Shown: piece after piece, positions 11,961-24,154 of the stretch
How the letters are laid out: every line of letters begins with the position of its first letter
How positions within the stretch are numbered: position 1 is the stretch's first letter
From: Erigeron canadensis
Taxonomy: Eukaryota > Streptophyta > Magnoliopsida > Asterales > Asteraceae
Direction: 5' to 3'
Length of the DNA stretch: 64,000 nt
Assembly: GCF_010389155.1 (NCBI RefSeq)
Contig: NC_057763.1
Span: 10,664,649-10,728,648, forward strand
The notes under the pieces: model-generated
What the model was told of the DNA's origin: nothing
What the model saw: only the letters and a program-made list of their open reading frames with translations
Databases searched by the model: none
Position numbers and translations under genes: made by a program

Positions 11961-12644
11961 GGTGTTGAAATGTAATTCATACACGACATCATCTATAAAT
12001 ACGAATTTGTTGATGAAGGTCTTCGAAGCTTTCTCATTGTCTTCAAGATCTTCCATTAAACTTGACTTTACGTCTTTAATCTTCACACTTACCTTAAAGA
12101 TGTATCTTTAAGTCTTGAACTTCTCAGAGTATAAGCATTGCAGAAACTTGATCTTGGCTCTTTAGATTTGAACATGAAAGCCTCTTCTTGACAAACTTAA
12201 CTTTGTCACACTTCCCCTTAATTAATGAATCTCTCTCTTAAGGCATTTGGACAAACATCATTTTCATCACAAACTTCCCCTCGATCAAACAATCATATTT
12301 GCGTACCACCAACGCTTATGTATAGGGTGTACCCGCGGCGTACCCACCACGTTGGCGATAACTATCTTCAAAGAATAATTTTGGGATCACTTTAGTCAAC
12401 AATTTATCTTTCTTCCCCTCAACTGATGAATTCTTCTTTTTCCCATCAAATTTCAAGAAAACATTAAGGTTGTTCGATTTCATTGTTCTTTTTCTTCCCG
12501 TCATGATGAATATGAGTCTTCATGTTCATCATGTCTTTTTGAAGTCAAAACTGGGAATCAACCATTATGAAGTAGTAATCCAATAAACATCTTTAGCCCG
12601 GGTTATACACTGACATGTGTATAAGCCATATTCATCGAATCACT
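11961..12644 (-). other. Degraded 3' internal part of the upper Copia remnant
   Basis: No readable pol domain is present between the gag end and the polypurine tract. There are repeated purine boxes and one 62-codon open stretch (12316-12504), which I do not recognise. Pol has apparently been deleted, or this was a gag-only derivative. Confidence 0.45.
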
Positions 12645-13572
12645 TACGAACAACCTTTGGGACCCATTTTTGTGTAGGCCCAACGGTTTTTGTCTTGACA
12701 TTCCATATCTACGTGTCATCGATTCGACAAATAGAATCTGCACTCCACGGAGGATGAAAACTTGACGTTGAGGAAAAGTGAATTTTCCGTGGAAGAAGTG
12801 GAGAAGCAAAGTCATTCACTTTTTGCACTAGAGAAGGTGCAAGGTCAAACAGCTTCAAAAGTGAATATTTGAATGACTTTGACTCGGTTGTCTTTGGTTT
12901 GTATACTTGTTGACATTTCAGCTTCTTCAACTTAGATTTTGCTTGAGAGATGAACTTGGTATTGTCTTCAAATGATAAGAATGAGACTGAAGATACTGAT
13001 CCATCAACTGTAGATGATGTTGAATACTTCTTACTCTTCTCCAATGAGTAATTGGTAAACTGAGACATCTTTCGGGCAGGAGTTGATGACACATTGACAT
13101 TAGAACTCTTTGGGATGGACTCAGTGGAAACTTTCTTTGAAACATCAAGTTCAGTTGGAAGTATTGGACTTGTATCATGATAAACTGGGTCATCATCACT
13201 TTGAGTGTCACAAGATGTTGATTGTGTTTGCAATTCAATCTCAAGTTCAGAGATTCTCTTTTGTAAAGATGTTTCATTTGATTGAGATTGCAAACATTTT
13301 TCTTCAAGAGTCTTGATTTTGTTGCAAACATCTTGTCTCTCCTTCTCAACTTTGTTCATCTCAGCAATAAACTTTCTCTCCATGGTTAAGAAAATGGAGG
13401 ACTCATTTTGCAACTGAAGTTGAACATTTGAAATCTTTTCTTGCAAAATAAGTTCTCTTGATTTGCTCTCCAAGATAGTATCATTCATCTTCTTGTTGGA
13501 AGTTTCCAATTCCTTTGATAGACTTGAAATCTTGGACTCCAAAAGATCTTGTTCCTTTTTAACACTTTTCAT
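12645..13572 (-). pseudogene. Gag C-terminal coiled coil of a second Copia element
   Basis: A 287-codon open frame (13572-12709) with strong heptad character (LESKISSLSKELETSNKKMN and similar up to about residue 120), followed by a Ser-rich tail. In another copy of the same region, one TAG further on, the frame continues IWNVKTKTVGPTQKWVPKVV, the usual end of gag in Asteraceae Copia elements just before protease. The true gag start, capsid and zinc knuckle are missing upstream (a stop precedes the Met by four codons), and protease and pol are missing downstream. It is therefore a fragment of a non-autonomous or deleted element. Confidence 0.68.
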
Positions 13573-14129
13573 GTTGGAGCTCCTTTAATCGGAACAGTGA
13601 CAAGGGTTTGGTTTATATAGCCAAACCTTATTTTAAGTTACATAAATCACCCTTGAATATAAATAAATGCATTTTGCTCCCAAAATTCAAGAAGGCAATA
13701 AATGTACATCTTCAATCCCTCATAAGCATAAACTGAGCACTTCAAATCCTTTCTTGTAAAACAGTCTTGATTGCAGCTTCCTTCATTGCATTGTTTAACA
13801 TCTACTTGATATCTTGATCAACCATAAGTCTCACAAAACTATCCAAATAACCACAATTGATTTGATAAAATAACAGATGATGTACCACCAGTAGGCACAT
13901 TCTCATCACTAGTGTTTTCAACATTAACAACCTAACAGGTGCATCTTTAGGTTTATTTAATATGAGAAAAGGAGGGTTGACCCCCTTCCTCACCATCCAT
14001 CTGTTTAATACGATTTATTCTAGCAGCTAGCAAAGCAAAGTTTAGGCTATCTCTCTTACTCATTAACTAATACCCATATACACACGAAAAAAAGGAAACG
14101 ACCAGAAAAGAAAAAAAAAGCACAAAGAA
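13573..14129. other. Unassigned spacer
   Basis: AT-rich. A 64-codon minus-strand open stretch (13802-13996) has no recognisable domain. No LTR or primer-binding site is visible that would close the upper Copia remnant. Confidence 0.4.
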
Positions 14130-14136
14130 TTCCACC

Positions 14137-14696
14137 TAGGGATGTTCATGGTCCGGTTTGGACGGTTTTAGCCAAAAATCTCAATCAAACCAATACATAC
14201 GGTTTCATAATTTTTCAAACCAATCCGTCCAAATTGTTATGTCGAACCAAACCAACTAAAACCAATTAACCCGGTTTGGTTTGTACGGTTAAACGGTTTT
14301 TTATATTTTATTGAAAGTAAATGTATAAAAGCATAAAATAATACGTAGCATTTAAGATTCAATATCATGACATAACAAAATATACATAAATCTTATTTAC
14401 ACAAAACAAACATAACAATTTAAGATTCGATATCATGTCTACAACTTTGACAAATAATAAGTATATGTAATTTACATTATTAACTATTAATATAAATATA
14501 AACTTACAATTATTATAACTAAATGGCCCGGTTTGGTTCAACCGGATTATATAATATTTAAAACCAAACCATACAAATCGTTTACGGAAAAAAAACAAAT
14601 CGACTGTTCAAAATTTTGATTTAAAATCAACCAATCCATCCAAATACTTCGGTTTAAATGGTAGCCGGTTTGGACCAAACCGTACACATCCCTAAT
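14137..14696. mobile_element. hAT-like MITE (560 bp) upstream of CESA7
   Basis: Starts TAGGGATGTTCATGG and ends ...CGTACACATCCCTAAT, so the ends are inverted copies of TAGGGATGT. It is flanked by TTCCACC on both sides (14130-14136 and 14697-14703). Both arms are full of CGGTTTGG-type words that pair with each other. There is no coding capacity. Confidence 0.72.
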
Positions 14697-14703
14697 TTCC
14701 ACC

Positions 14704-15396
14704 AATTAATTTGTAAAATCCAACTGACCCACGATGCAAATTGAAAGTCAGCCTAACCAAATTAAAATCCATCCAAATAACTGAATAAGTAAATCCACTG
14801 TTCAAGCGAAAATTGAATTAGAAGCAAGATGAATTAATTAAAGTCCATATTGTGAACCACGATGAATCAATTAACTGAGAGATATAGGAGAAACATATAT
14901 AAAAGCAGAAGTTAATAATTTTTTGAAAAACAAAAAAGTAAGAATATAGTTTAACATGTTATTGTAAGTCATTAGTCAATATTTGGTCAACCATGTAAAA
15001 ATTAGAAAATATAGGTGATATGATATATATATATATCAATAATCTATTTAAATGAGTAACCATGTAAATGAGAGAAAATATATTAGTTATCTAATGACTA
15101 AATCCTTAATTGTTTAAGCATAAAAATGTGAGAGTATTTTTCACACGAATATGTAAAACAGTACCAAGAGTATTGATTTACATGTGGTTGATATGGATTT
15201 AATCAAATTTGTTTCTTGATTTTAATCATTTATTATGTATCAGCGTCAGAAACATTATGTTTGATCTTTAATTTTAATCACAATTGTTATTTTGAAAAGA
15301 ATTAGAAGGTAGTTGAAAAAAAAAACAGATTTAAAGTTAACTTAACTTCAAGGCAATGAAAGACCCAGCAACCAACAAACAACAACATACCATCTC
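14704..15396. other. 5' flank of CESA7
   Basis: AT-rich upstream DNA with no ORF and no clear repeat. It would hold the distal promoter of CESA7. Confidence 0.4.
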
Positions 15397-15404
15397 ATTA
15401 GGTG
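15397..15404 (-). promoter_or_regulatory. Possible MYB46/MYB83 site (SMRE/M46RE)
   Basis: The plus strand reads ATTAGGTG and the minus strand ACCTAAT, matching both the SMRE (ACCWAMY) and M46RE (RKTWGGTR) consensus, about 170 bp upstream of the CESA7 start. MYB46/83 directly activate secondary-wall CESA genes in Arabidopsis. The motif is short and degenerate, so a chance match is possible. Confidence 0.35.
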
Positions 15405-15569
15405 TATGAGGGACACATTAAATCTGTAAGGAAAGTAACATTCCCACCACCTTTATTTCTATTAAAAAGAACCCGGCCTTCATTTTGCTTGCTACCCCAT
15501 CAACCACCTTTGACTAGCTATTCTTGGCGTCACAACTTTCACCACCATCATCTCTCTTTGTTTTCCACC

Positions 15570-18500
15570 ATGCAAGCTAGCGCCGGCTTAGTCGCTGGTT
15601 CCCACAACCGCAATGAACTCGTCGTCATCCATGGCCATGAAGAGGTAATTAAAAACATACATATAAATGTGTGTAAAGTAGAAATTAGCTAGCATAAAGA
15701 TTTGCAAAGCTTTTTGTTTATGCATAATCTAGTCTGAATTCATCATGAGTGCAAGCATGATTAAGTATATATATATATAGAGAGAGAAAAAAAAGTGTTC
15801 CTTGTTTGTGATCATGTATTCGAGTTTTATCGCTTACTGAGTTGTCTAAAAGAAAGAACAAAAAAATGTATAGTACATATATTAGAAGGGTTAAGTATTT
15901 GGAAGTGTAAGTAACTTTTACATTTTTTATATTGTGTAATGTAACTTTCATTTGGTTAATTGTATGTAACTAACCTACTAAATTTGAACAATTAACGTAA
16001 AATTTTTACGTTGACCAATCAAAAACTTTTACGTGACAGCTCATATGGTGTGCCACGTATACACTTCTACATTAATCGTTCAATTTAGCGAATTAGTTAC
16101 ATACAATGAACCAAATAAAAGTTACATTCACACAATAGACTAAGTATAAAAATTACTTACACCCTCACTAAACCCATATTAGAATGCATTTAGATTCAAT
16201 TCTTGAAAATGAAAATGCTGATTATGAGAACCTCTAGCAATCTAGCATGCCTACATAATCAAGTGTTTGTTTTCACAAATTTATATATATCCCAATCACC
16301 ACTTGAACGCTATTAAGACATATGTAAATACGTAGTTACAAAACTATTTCATTAGCAACATATTAGTTCATGATTCTAATCACTAAAAACTCAGGAAGTC
16401 AGGATTAGCAACTAATTAAATTCCTTTTTTCAGTTATATAGAGTATATAATTTTACAGCTAGGGTGATTAATTAAACATATTCAAATGGTCAATAGGGTG
16501 AAAAACGTATATATGTATACAATGATGTTAAAACCAAGATTCTAAGTTAGTATTACTTTGCATTTGATGTTTGAACAGCACAAGCCTATCAAGGATATGA
16601 CCGGTCAAGTTTGTGAAATATGTGGTGATGAGATCAGCCTTACAGTAGATGGTGATTTATTTGTAGCATGTAACGAATGTGGGTTTCCAGTCTGCAGGCC
16701 ATGTTATGAGTATGAAAGAAGAGAAGGCAGCCAGAACTGCCCCCAGTGCAAAACCAGATACAAACGTCTCAAAGGTAGATATAGTTTGATCTTTGATCTC
16801 AAAATTCAAAAATGAATCGTTTTGTGAGAAGATTTGATTGAAAAGGAAATTAATATGATATGCATATATACATGTGAAATATTATTAGGCAGTCCAAGGG
16901 TTGAGGGAGATGATGATGAGGAAGATGTGGATGACATTGAGTATGAGTTTAACATTGATGATGAACAACACAAGAACAAGGACATTGCAGAAGCAATGCT
17001 TCATGGAAAGATGAGTTATGGACGAGGACATGAAGATGATGACAATGCCCAATACCCGCAAGTTATTGCAGGGCGATCTAGAAATGTAAGCAAAGACTCT
17101 TAATTCATGCCTAATAAGATAGTTTTCGTATCATGAAATATAGGTCGAAATTTTGACCCAATTACTATATAATATCAATGGGTTTATTTTGGTTGTAAAT
17201 TTACACGGGTCAAAAAGGTTAGCTAAACAGATCAAGCAAGTTGAAAGTCGTTTTAAATCTTTTTTATAAAAATATCTGCATTATTGCTTTAATAGTATTA
17301 CTTTATAATCAGAACATTACTAATTTAAAAATAAATAAAAAACTAATAAATTTGGACTACAAAATGTTTGTGGTTCAACCCAACACCAAACTCGGTACTG
17401 AAGAGACAGGTTTTCACTTGTTACGTACTATACCTGACTCGACCATCTTTCAACGATTATCAAATCTTTCAACTATGTGTGTCATCAATGCACCCTTGCA
17501 TGATCTGTGAATCTTGGGCACCAAATTAGGAATAACCATTACAATATTAGTTGAATTGATTGGATTTCAAATCCTAATTTTTGTTTTATTGTATCTGTGC
17601 AACTTTGTAACCCATTTCTAGCAAGTTTATTACCCTGCTGTTACCAAAAAAAATAAAAATAAAAAACCTACCTGATGGATGCAGGTGAGTGGTGAGTTTC
17701 CAATATCAAGCCAACCGCATGTGGAGCATTTATCATCACTTCATAAACGAGTGCATCCTTATGCATCACCTGATTATGGTAAATATCTACGATATAAGCA
17801 GTTACAGTTGATATAGCTCTACCTTTCAGATTAGATATGCTCATTATGAACAGATAACTGAGATATCGTTTTACAGGAAGTGCAAGATGGGATGAAAAGA
17901 AAGATGGAGGGTGGAAAGAAAGAATGGATGACTGGAAAATGCAGCAGGGGAATCTTGGAGCTGAAATTGATGATGCCGCCGATCCTGACATGGCCATGTG
18001 TGTGTTTTCAATAAGGGTTTAAGACATAATTTGCTTATATACCTTTTGTTTTGTTTTCCGAAAAATACCAGTGTAGGTAACATATATCTAAATTTTGTAC
18101 CAATATCAACATACAATACATTTTTACTAAACATAAACTTCTTAAGATGACGTGTTGTGATAATATTAGTCCACTTAAACATTCAAAACTTGAAAGTGTT
18201 ACCATATTGGTACTTTAGCTAACAAAAAGAGTTAACAATGGAAGTTTTTTATGTTAATTATACAGGTTAGATGAAGCAAGACAGCCACTTTCAAGAAAAG
18301 TACCTATTGCATCCAGCAAGATTAATCCCTACCGAATGGTGATTGTGGCTCGGCTTTTTATCTTGGCTATCTTTCTTCGGTATAGAATCTTGAACCCTGT
18401 GCATGATGCATTCGGGTTATGGTTGACTTCGGTTATCTGTGAAATCTGGTTTGCATTCTCATGGATCCTGGATCAGTTTCCCAAATGGTTCCCAATTGAT

Positions 18501-21500
18501 CGTGAAACTTACCTTGATCGCCTTTCTCTGAGGTACCTAAAACTCCACATTCATTAGTAGAGATGGAATTTTGACTTTTTTACTAATATCGGGTCGATTT
18601 GGATTGTGATTTATTTCAAAAATGTAGTATCAAAAAATTCAGCTAAAAGTGAAAGGGTCTAACATATTTAAACATATGTTTAGATATAAGTAATATTCTA
18701 GTTAATAAATTCATTCCTAGTTTAAGCATTCACTATTTATAAACATGGAAACCGAAGTAGTAATAGTCAGGTCAACCCAATCCTGCATTTTTTGAAATGA
18801 AACACATCGAAAAAATGCACCTTTGAACCCAAATATATTAGACTTACTAGGTACTACCCAAATATATTAGACTTACTAGGTACTACCCAACCTGCCAAGC
18901 GTGCTCAACTTGCCATATCCAGTTATAATCAAGACTGGTTCTCACTTCTCAGTAAGTATGAGAGGGAAGTCAAACCAAACAACTCCTTAGAGAAAATAGA
19001 TATTGGAGTTTAATATAACTTACTGATGCAGGTATGAGAGGGAAGGTGAACCAAACATGTTGTGCCCGGTTGATATATTTGTGAGTACAGTGGATCCCTT
19101 GAAAGAACCTCCGCTTGTAACAGCTAACACAGTTCTATCAATTCTAGCTATGGACTACCCTGTCGATAAAATATCGTGTTACATATCTGATGATGGAGCT
19201 TCAATGCTATCTTTTGAGTCCCTATCAGAAACTGCAGAATTTGCACGAAAATGGGTTCCATTTTGTAAGAAATTTAACATAGAGCCACGAGCACCAGAGA
19301 TGTACTTCTCTGACAAAATCGATTACTTGAAGGATAAAGTTCAACCCACATTTGTCAAAGAACGTCGAGCTATGAAGGTCCGTAATTCGGATACCATAAT
19401 ATTTCAAAGCTCTTAAATTTGTTACCTATTTTGCAGCTCTTTATGTTTTATTTTTCGTGGGCTGCAGAGAGAATATGAAGAATTTAAGGTTCGTGTCAAT
19501 GCACTTGTAGCAAAAGCTTTGAAAGCACCTGCAGAGGGATGGATCATGCAAGATGGCACACCATGGCCCGGGAATAACACAAAAGATCACCCGGGAATGA
19601 TTCAAGTGTTTCTTGGTCAAAGTGGTGGAACTGATGTCGAAGGAAATGAGCTTCCTCGTCTTGTATATGTTTCCCGTGAGAAGAGGCCTGGTTTTCAGCA
19701 TCACAAAAAAGCTGGTGCTATGAATGCCCTGGTATGTAAAAAATATGCAATAAACAAATAAAATGTCATGTATCATTGTTGCAAGTTAAGAAGTTCCTAT
19801 GATTTACAGGTCCGAGTCTCTGCAGTTCTAACAAATGCTCCGTTTATGCTGAACTTGGATTGTGATCATTACCTAAACAACAGCAAAGCTGCACGTGAGG
19901 CAATGTGCTTCTTAATGGATCCACAAATAGGAAGAAAGGTCTGTTATGTTCAGTTTCCACAAAGGTTTGATGGAATAGACAGAAATGATAGATATGCCAA
20001 CAGGAACACAGTCTTCTTTGATGTAAGCCTTTTAAACATTTGAAATGTGTACATATAAATGTATGAAATATGTTCCTTAATTGATGTGTTTTCATCTTTG
20101 GCAGATTAACATGAAAGGTTTAGATGGAATTCAAGGCCCGGTATATGTGGGAACAGGATGTGTTTTCAGAAGACAAGCATTGTATGGATATGAACCACCA
20201 AAAGGTCCCAAAAGACCAAAGATGGTAAGCTGTGACTGCTGCCCTTGTTTTGGGCGCCGCAAAAAGAATCCAAAGTATGAAAAACATGGAACAGGTGCTG
20301 ATATAGAAAATGTCCAAGGTTAGTGAAGTTCTTATCCCTCAACTAATAACCATATTCCGCCAATACTTATCAGACATTCTCTTTTTAATTTTATTTGTTG
20401 CTTCGGCAAATCAGGATTTGATGGTGATGATAAGGAACTTCTGAAGTCTCAAATGAACTTTGAAAAGAAGTTTGGACAGTCAGCTATTTTTGTCACTTCC
20501 ACTTTGATGGTTGATGGTGGAGTTCCGCCATCCTCAAGCCCCGCAATACTTCTGAAAGAAGCCATTCACGTCATCAGTTGTGGGTATGAAGACAAAACTG
20601 AATGGGGTCTTGAGGTATAATAGTCAGTTTTTTACAAAATGTTTTATCTTTCCTAATGGTTGATAATTTCATAGTCCTGAAGTATCTTTCTTTACTATGC
20701 AGTTGGGATGGATTTACGGGTCTATCACAGAGGATATTCTAACAGGTTTCAAGATGCATTGCCGTGGTTGGAGGTCAATATATTGTATGCCAAAAAGACC
20801 TGCATTTAAAGGGTCAGCTCCTATTAATCTATCAGATCGTCTTAACCAAGTTCTGCGTTGGGCTCTTGGTTCTGTCGAGATTTTTTTCAGTAGACACAGC
20901 CCTCTTTTGTATGGTTACAAAGGAGGCAATCTCAAATGGCTTGAGAGATTCGCATATGTAAACACAACAGTTTATCCATTCACTTCTATCCCACTTCTTG
21001 CTTATTGTACCCTCCCTGCCATATGCTTGCTCACCGGAAAGTTTATTATGCCAGAGGTATCAAAATATTTCTCCCCTAGACACCATTATTTATACAATCT
21101 ATTTAAATCTCTTAATTTTATTTTCTATCTAACTTCATACAGATAAGCACATTGGCAAGTCTCTTCTTCATTTCACTCTTTCTCTCAATCTTCATAACTG
21201 GCATTCTCGAGCTGCGATGGAGTGGAGTCAGCATTGAGGAATGGTGGAGAAACGAGCAATTTTGGGTCATAGGTGGTGTATCAGCTCATCTCTTTGCAGT
21301 TATACAAGGTCTACTAAAAGTTTTAGCAGGAATCGATACCAACTTCACAGTCACATCCAAAGCATCAGATGATGAAGAGTTCGGGGAACTATACGCTATT
21401 AAATGGACAACACTTCTTATCCCTCCAACTACTATCCTGATCATTAACATGGTTGGAGTCGTGGCAGGAATCTCTGATGCCATAAACAACGGTTACCAAT

Positions 21501-21724
21501 CATGGGGGCCTCTCTTCGGGAAGCTGTTTTTTGCATTCTGGGTGATTGTTCATCTATACCCGTTCCTCAAAGGTCTTATGGGAAAGGCAAACAGGACACC
21601 AACAATTGTGGTTATATGGTCCATACTTCTTGCTTCTATCTTCTCGTTGCTTTGGGTCAGAATCGACCCATTCGTGTTGAAAACTAAAGGACCTGATGTC
21701 AAACAATGTGGACTCAACTGCTGA
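15570..21724 (+). CDS. CESA7: Cellulose synthase A catalytic subunit 7 (IRX3 type)
   Basis: Thirteen GT-AG exons: 15570-15644, 16579-16774, 16889-17085, 17685-17778, 17877-17997, 18266-18532, 19032-19377, 19468-19731, 19810-20022, 20105-20318, 20415-20614, 20703-21056, 21143-21724. They join in frame to 1040 residues. The enzyme polymerises UDP-glucose into beta-1,4-glucan at the plasma membrane; CESA7 works with CESA4 and CESA8 in secondary walls. Visible parts: RING-type zinc finger (CEICGDE to [13 protein letters not shown], about 37-83), two N-terminal membrane helices (from about 245), catalytic D in SDDG (370-372), DCDH (537-540), TED (738-740), QVLRW (778-782), then six C-terminal helices. 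The N-terminus [25 protein letters not shown] and the end VLKTKGPD...CGLNC point to CESA7 rather than CESA1/3/6. An in-frame ATG at 15402 exists, but homology favours 15570. No break was seen. Confidence 0.96.
15888..16175. mobile_element. Mutator-type MITE in CESA7 intron 1
   Basis: 288 bp with inverted ends of about 80 bp (GGGTTAAGTATTTGG... against ...CCCTCACTAAACCC) and a perfect 9-bp flanking duplication ATATTAGAA (15879-15887, 16176-16184). Nine-base duplications are the mark of the Mutator superfamily. It has no coding capacity and lies well inside the intron, away from the splice sites. Confidence 0.85.
18831..18888 (+). repeat. 29-bp tandem duplication in CESA7 intron 6
   Basis: AAATATATTAGACTTACTAG... 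is repeated twice at a 29-bp period. Intronic, with no effect on the coding sequence. Confidence 0.85.
18956..18982 (+). repeat. Partial copy of CESA7 exon 7 start inside intron 6
   Basis: GTATGAGAGGGAAG followed by CAAACCAAACAA nearly repeats the first 28 bases of exon 7 (19032-19059), 76 bp upstream of the true exon. The copy has lost one base, so use of it would shift the frame. Confidence 0.75.
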
Positions 21725-21969
21725 AAAACTTCCTTCAATTCCATTTTCTCATGGTTGTTTTGAATCCAGAGTGAAAAGTTTTGTATAAATGATGAATTGT
21801 ACTCATTTTTCTATATCAGTGAAAGAAAGCTTATACTAAATCTATGACTATGAATAGCTACTTCATGAAAACTTGGAGTAGTGCATTTTCTGGTTTGTTT
21901 TGATGTGGATTTATGGCTTTAAAGGGAGGTCATCAGTATACCGTTAATTATTAGTCAGACACAGTTAAG
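21725..21969 (+). other. CESA7 3' untranslated and downstream DNA
   Basis: Non-coding DNA between the CESA7 stop and the MULE target duplication. AT-rich AATAAA-like words such as TATAAATGATG (about 21784) could serve polyadenylation. No single site can be named with confidence. Confidence 0.35.
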
Positions 21970-22265
21970 CAATTATTTTTGAGTTAAATGCATTTTTGGT
22001 CCTTGTGGTTTACCAATTTTTGCATCGGCAGTCCCTCCCATCTTTTTTTCGCATGGATAGTCCCTGGAGGCATGTTTCACTTGCAACCATCGTCCACTTT
22101 GACGGATCCATTTGATTTAAGCCGTTAAGCCCCACGTGACGGGCATTTATGTATTTTACACCAACGCACGTTACCAGATGAATATATATGTACACAGATA
22201 TAACTACCAAATCATTTCTTTTTTTCTTCATACTTTCTAACAAACACAACACATATATATACGAT

Positions 22266-22390
22266 AAACAACAACAACAACAACAACAAGGTACCTAATC
22301 CTGACATAAGCCGGGCTATGGGGGAGGTATGATGTAGACAGACTTTACCCCTACACAAAGGTAGAGAGACTGCTTCCAGATCCACCGGAG
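22266..22390 (-). mobile_element. SINE 3' part inside the MULE
   Basis: The minus strand carries a body resembling the 3' half of the SINE at 44535-44745 (gggggaggt..gatgta.gcagac blocks) and ends in a (TTG)8 tail, read as (AAC)n at 22266-22289. The Pol III promoter half is not evident, so it may be 5'-truncated. Confidence 0.6.
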
Positions 22391-22879
22391 TGGAAGGGAC
22401 CTCCGGCCCAAAAGTGAAAAATAGGGTTAGATCCACCGGAGTGGAAGCCTTAACCGGATATGGATAATCTCGATCACAAACTCTCAATCTCAATCCCACT
22501 CTTCGGATCACAAATTCAGATCTTAGATCTAGAAAGTTGTTACCGTTAGGGAGAGGGAGAGGTTAGAGAGAGAGAAGAGAGAGAGCTTTTTTCTACATAT
22601 ATATACGATAAACACTTATTCAAACATCAAAGACCCAATCAGGTTAAAGAAGCATGGTACTCGAATGCTTAATAATGGTGTTGACAGAGTAGTTTCTTCG
22701 AAAACAAGATGCGGTTGTTAATGTGTATGATCCATATGGTGAGTTTTTAGAGTTTTCATATTGTGCTAAATATATTTAGGGGTTTCTTTTTGGTGTTAAA
22801 ATTTTTGGGGATTTTCTTTAGAAATTGATTTACAATGATAAATGTCATACAACTGTTATTATATTTTCAGGTTCAAGCC

Positions 22880-24154
22880 CTAGTTTTTTTTCTATGGAAG
22901 TCCATCATGAAGGAGTGTTTACTAAAGGTCCGGGAAGAAAATACTTGAATGGTAAAGTTAATTACTTTGATTTGATAGATGGGGATCAATTTTCAGTACT
23001 TGACTTGAATGACATGCCAACAGAATTAGGGTTTAACAAATGCAACATTCCCATGTGGTACCACTTTAAAATACCAGACTAAGATTTGGAATATGGACTT
23101 CATGCTTTAGGTAGTGATGATGATGTTAGACATTTATTGACTTATATACACAAATTCAAGTTAATAGAAGTGTATATAGAAATGAACACTTATTCAAAGT
23201 CACCAAGAGGATCAAGTAAGGTTGTGATTAAACTAATTGAAAAGGATTCTCCACCAAAACCAAAACAAAAGCCTAAAATGAAATTGATCAAGAAAAGGAT
23301 TGACTTTGTAGAATCTTATGTACCAATGCAAGCTGAATCAAGAAAAGGAATGAATTTGTAGAATCTTATGATATTCGTGCAAATGTGAATGATGTGTTCA
23401 ATGATGATCTGTTCAATGAAACTTTCTTGGGTAATTCCAATGTGGTTAATGATACCGGTGGGGAGGGTATAACCAATGTGGTTAATGAGACTGGTGTGGA
23501 TGAGACACTTGACCAAGGTAACAACAATGTGGGTACTGATAATGTAGGCGGTCAGAATGTAGACAATGGTAATGTAGGCAATCAGAATGTGGATGAAACT
23601 GTTATAAAGGATGGGGATGAACTTGAGCATGTAGGTAATACAAATGTTGAGCAAGATGAAGATGAAGGTAGTGACAGTAATAGTAGTGAGGATTCTGACT
23701 TTATAGTAGATGATCAACATAGGATACATGAGGTAGAGGTTGATATGACAGACTTTAGAGATAACATAGATGGTGAAGTTGAGTGGATAGGATGTAATGA
23801 GGATCCAAGTTTAGAAAAGGCAGTTGAAACACAAGAACTTGAGACATTGAATTTTGATAAACTTGATAGTGGGACAGATTCTGAAGATGATTCAAATAGG
23901 AGACAAGCTTTGAAGAAGTTAAGGGTAGATCATAGTACAAATCCTGAAGAAAAGGCACATTTCTATCCAAGTCAAGTGTTTGGGACAAAAAAAAAAAGAT
24001 ACGGTTACAATGCTTGCAATTGAAGCAATTGAAACAAAAAGACATTTGAAAGTAATTAAACATGATAACAAAAGGTTTAGGGTCATTTTTGAGGGTAATA
24101 TTCCCATATTTGTTGAACCATGTGAGCCCAGTCAAGGTCAGTCCAGTAATCAAG
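22880..24154 (+). pseudogene. MULE transposase, N-terminal PB1-like domain and acidic linker
   Basis: Begins near FFSMEVHHEGVFTKGPGRKY, the PB1-like N-terminal domain common in plant MULE transposases (DGDQFSVLDLND, MWYHFKIPD, DLEYGLHALGSDDD). Breaks in order: TAA at 23080, a 47-bp tandem duplication at 23294-23371 that shifts the frame, and an A run at 23989-24000 with a second shift. Between them is a 200-residue linker rich in Asn, Val, Asp and Glu. The last frame ends ...EPSQGQSSNQV at the edge of the inserted solo LTR, whose first bases supply a false stop. The role of the PB1-like domain in MULEs is not established. Confidence 0.8.

Noticed and set aside
15402..15569. In-frame upstream ATG extending CESA7 by 56 residues
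   Set aside because: The extension ([14 protein letters not shown]...) has no counterpart in CESA proteins; [15 protein letters not shown] at 15570 matches the family start.
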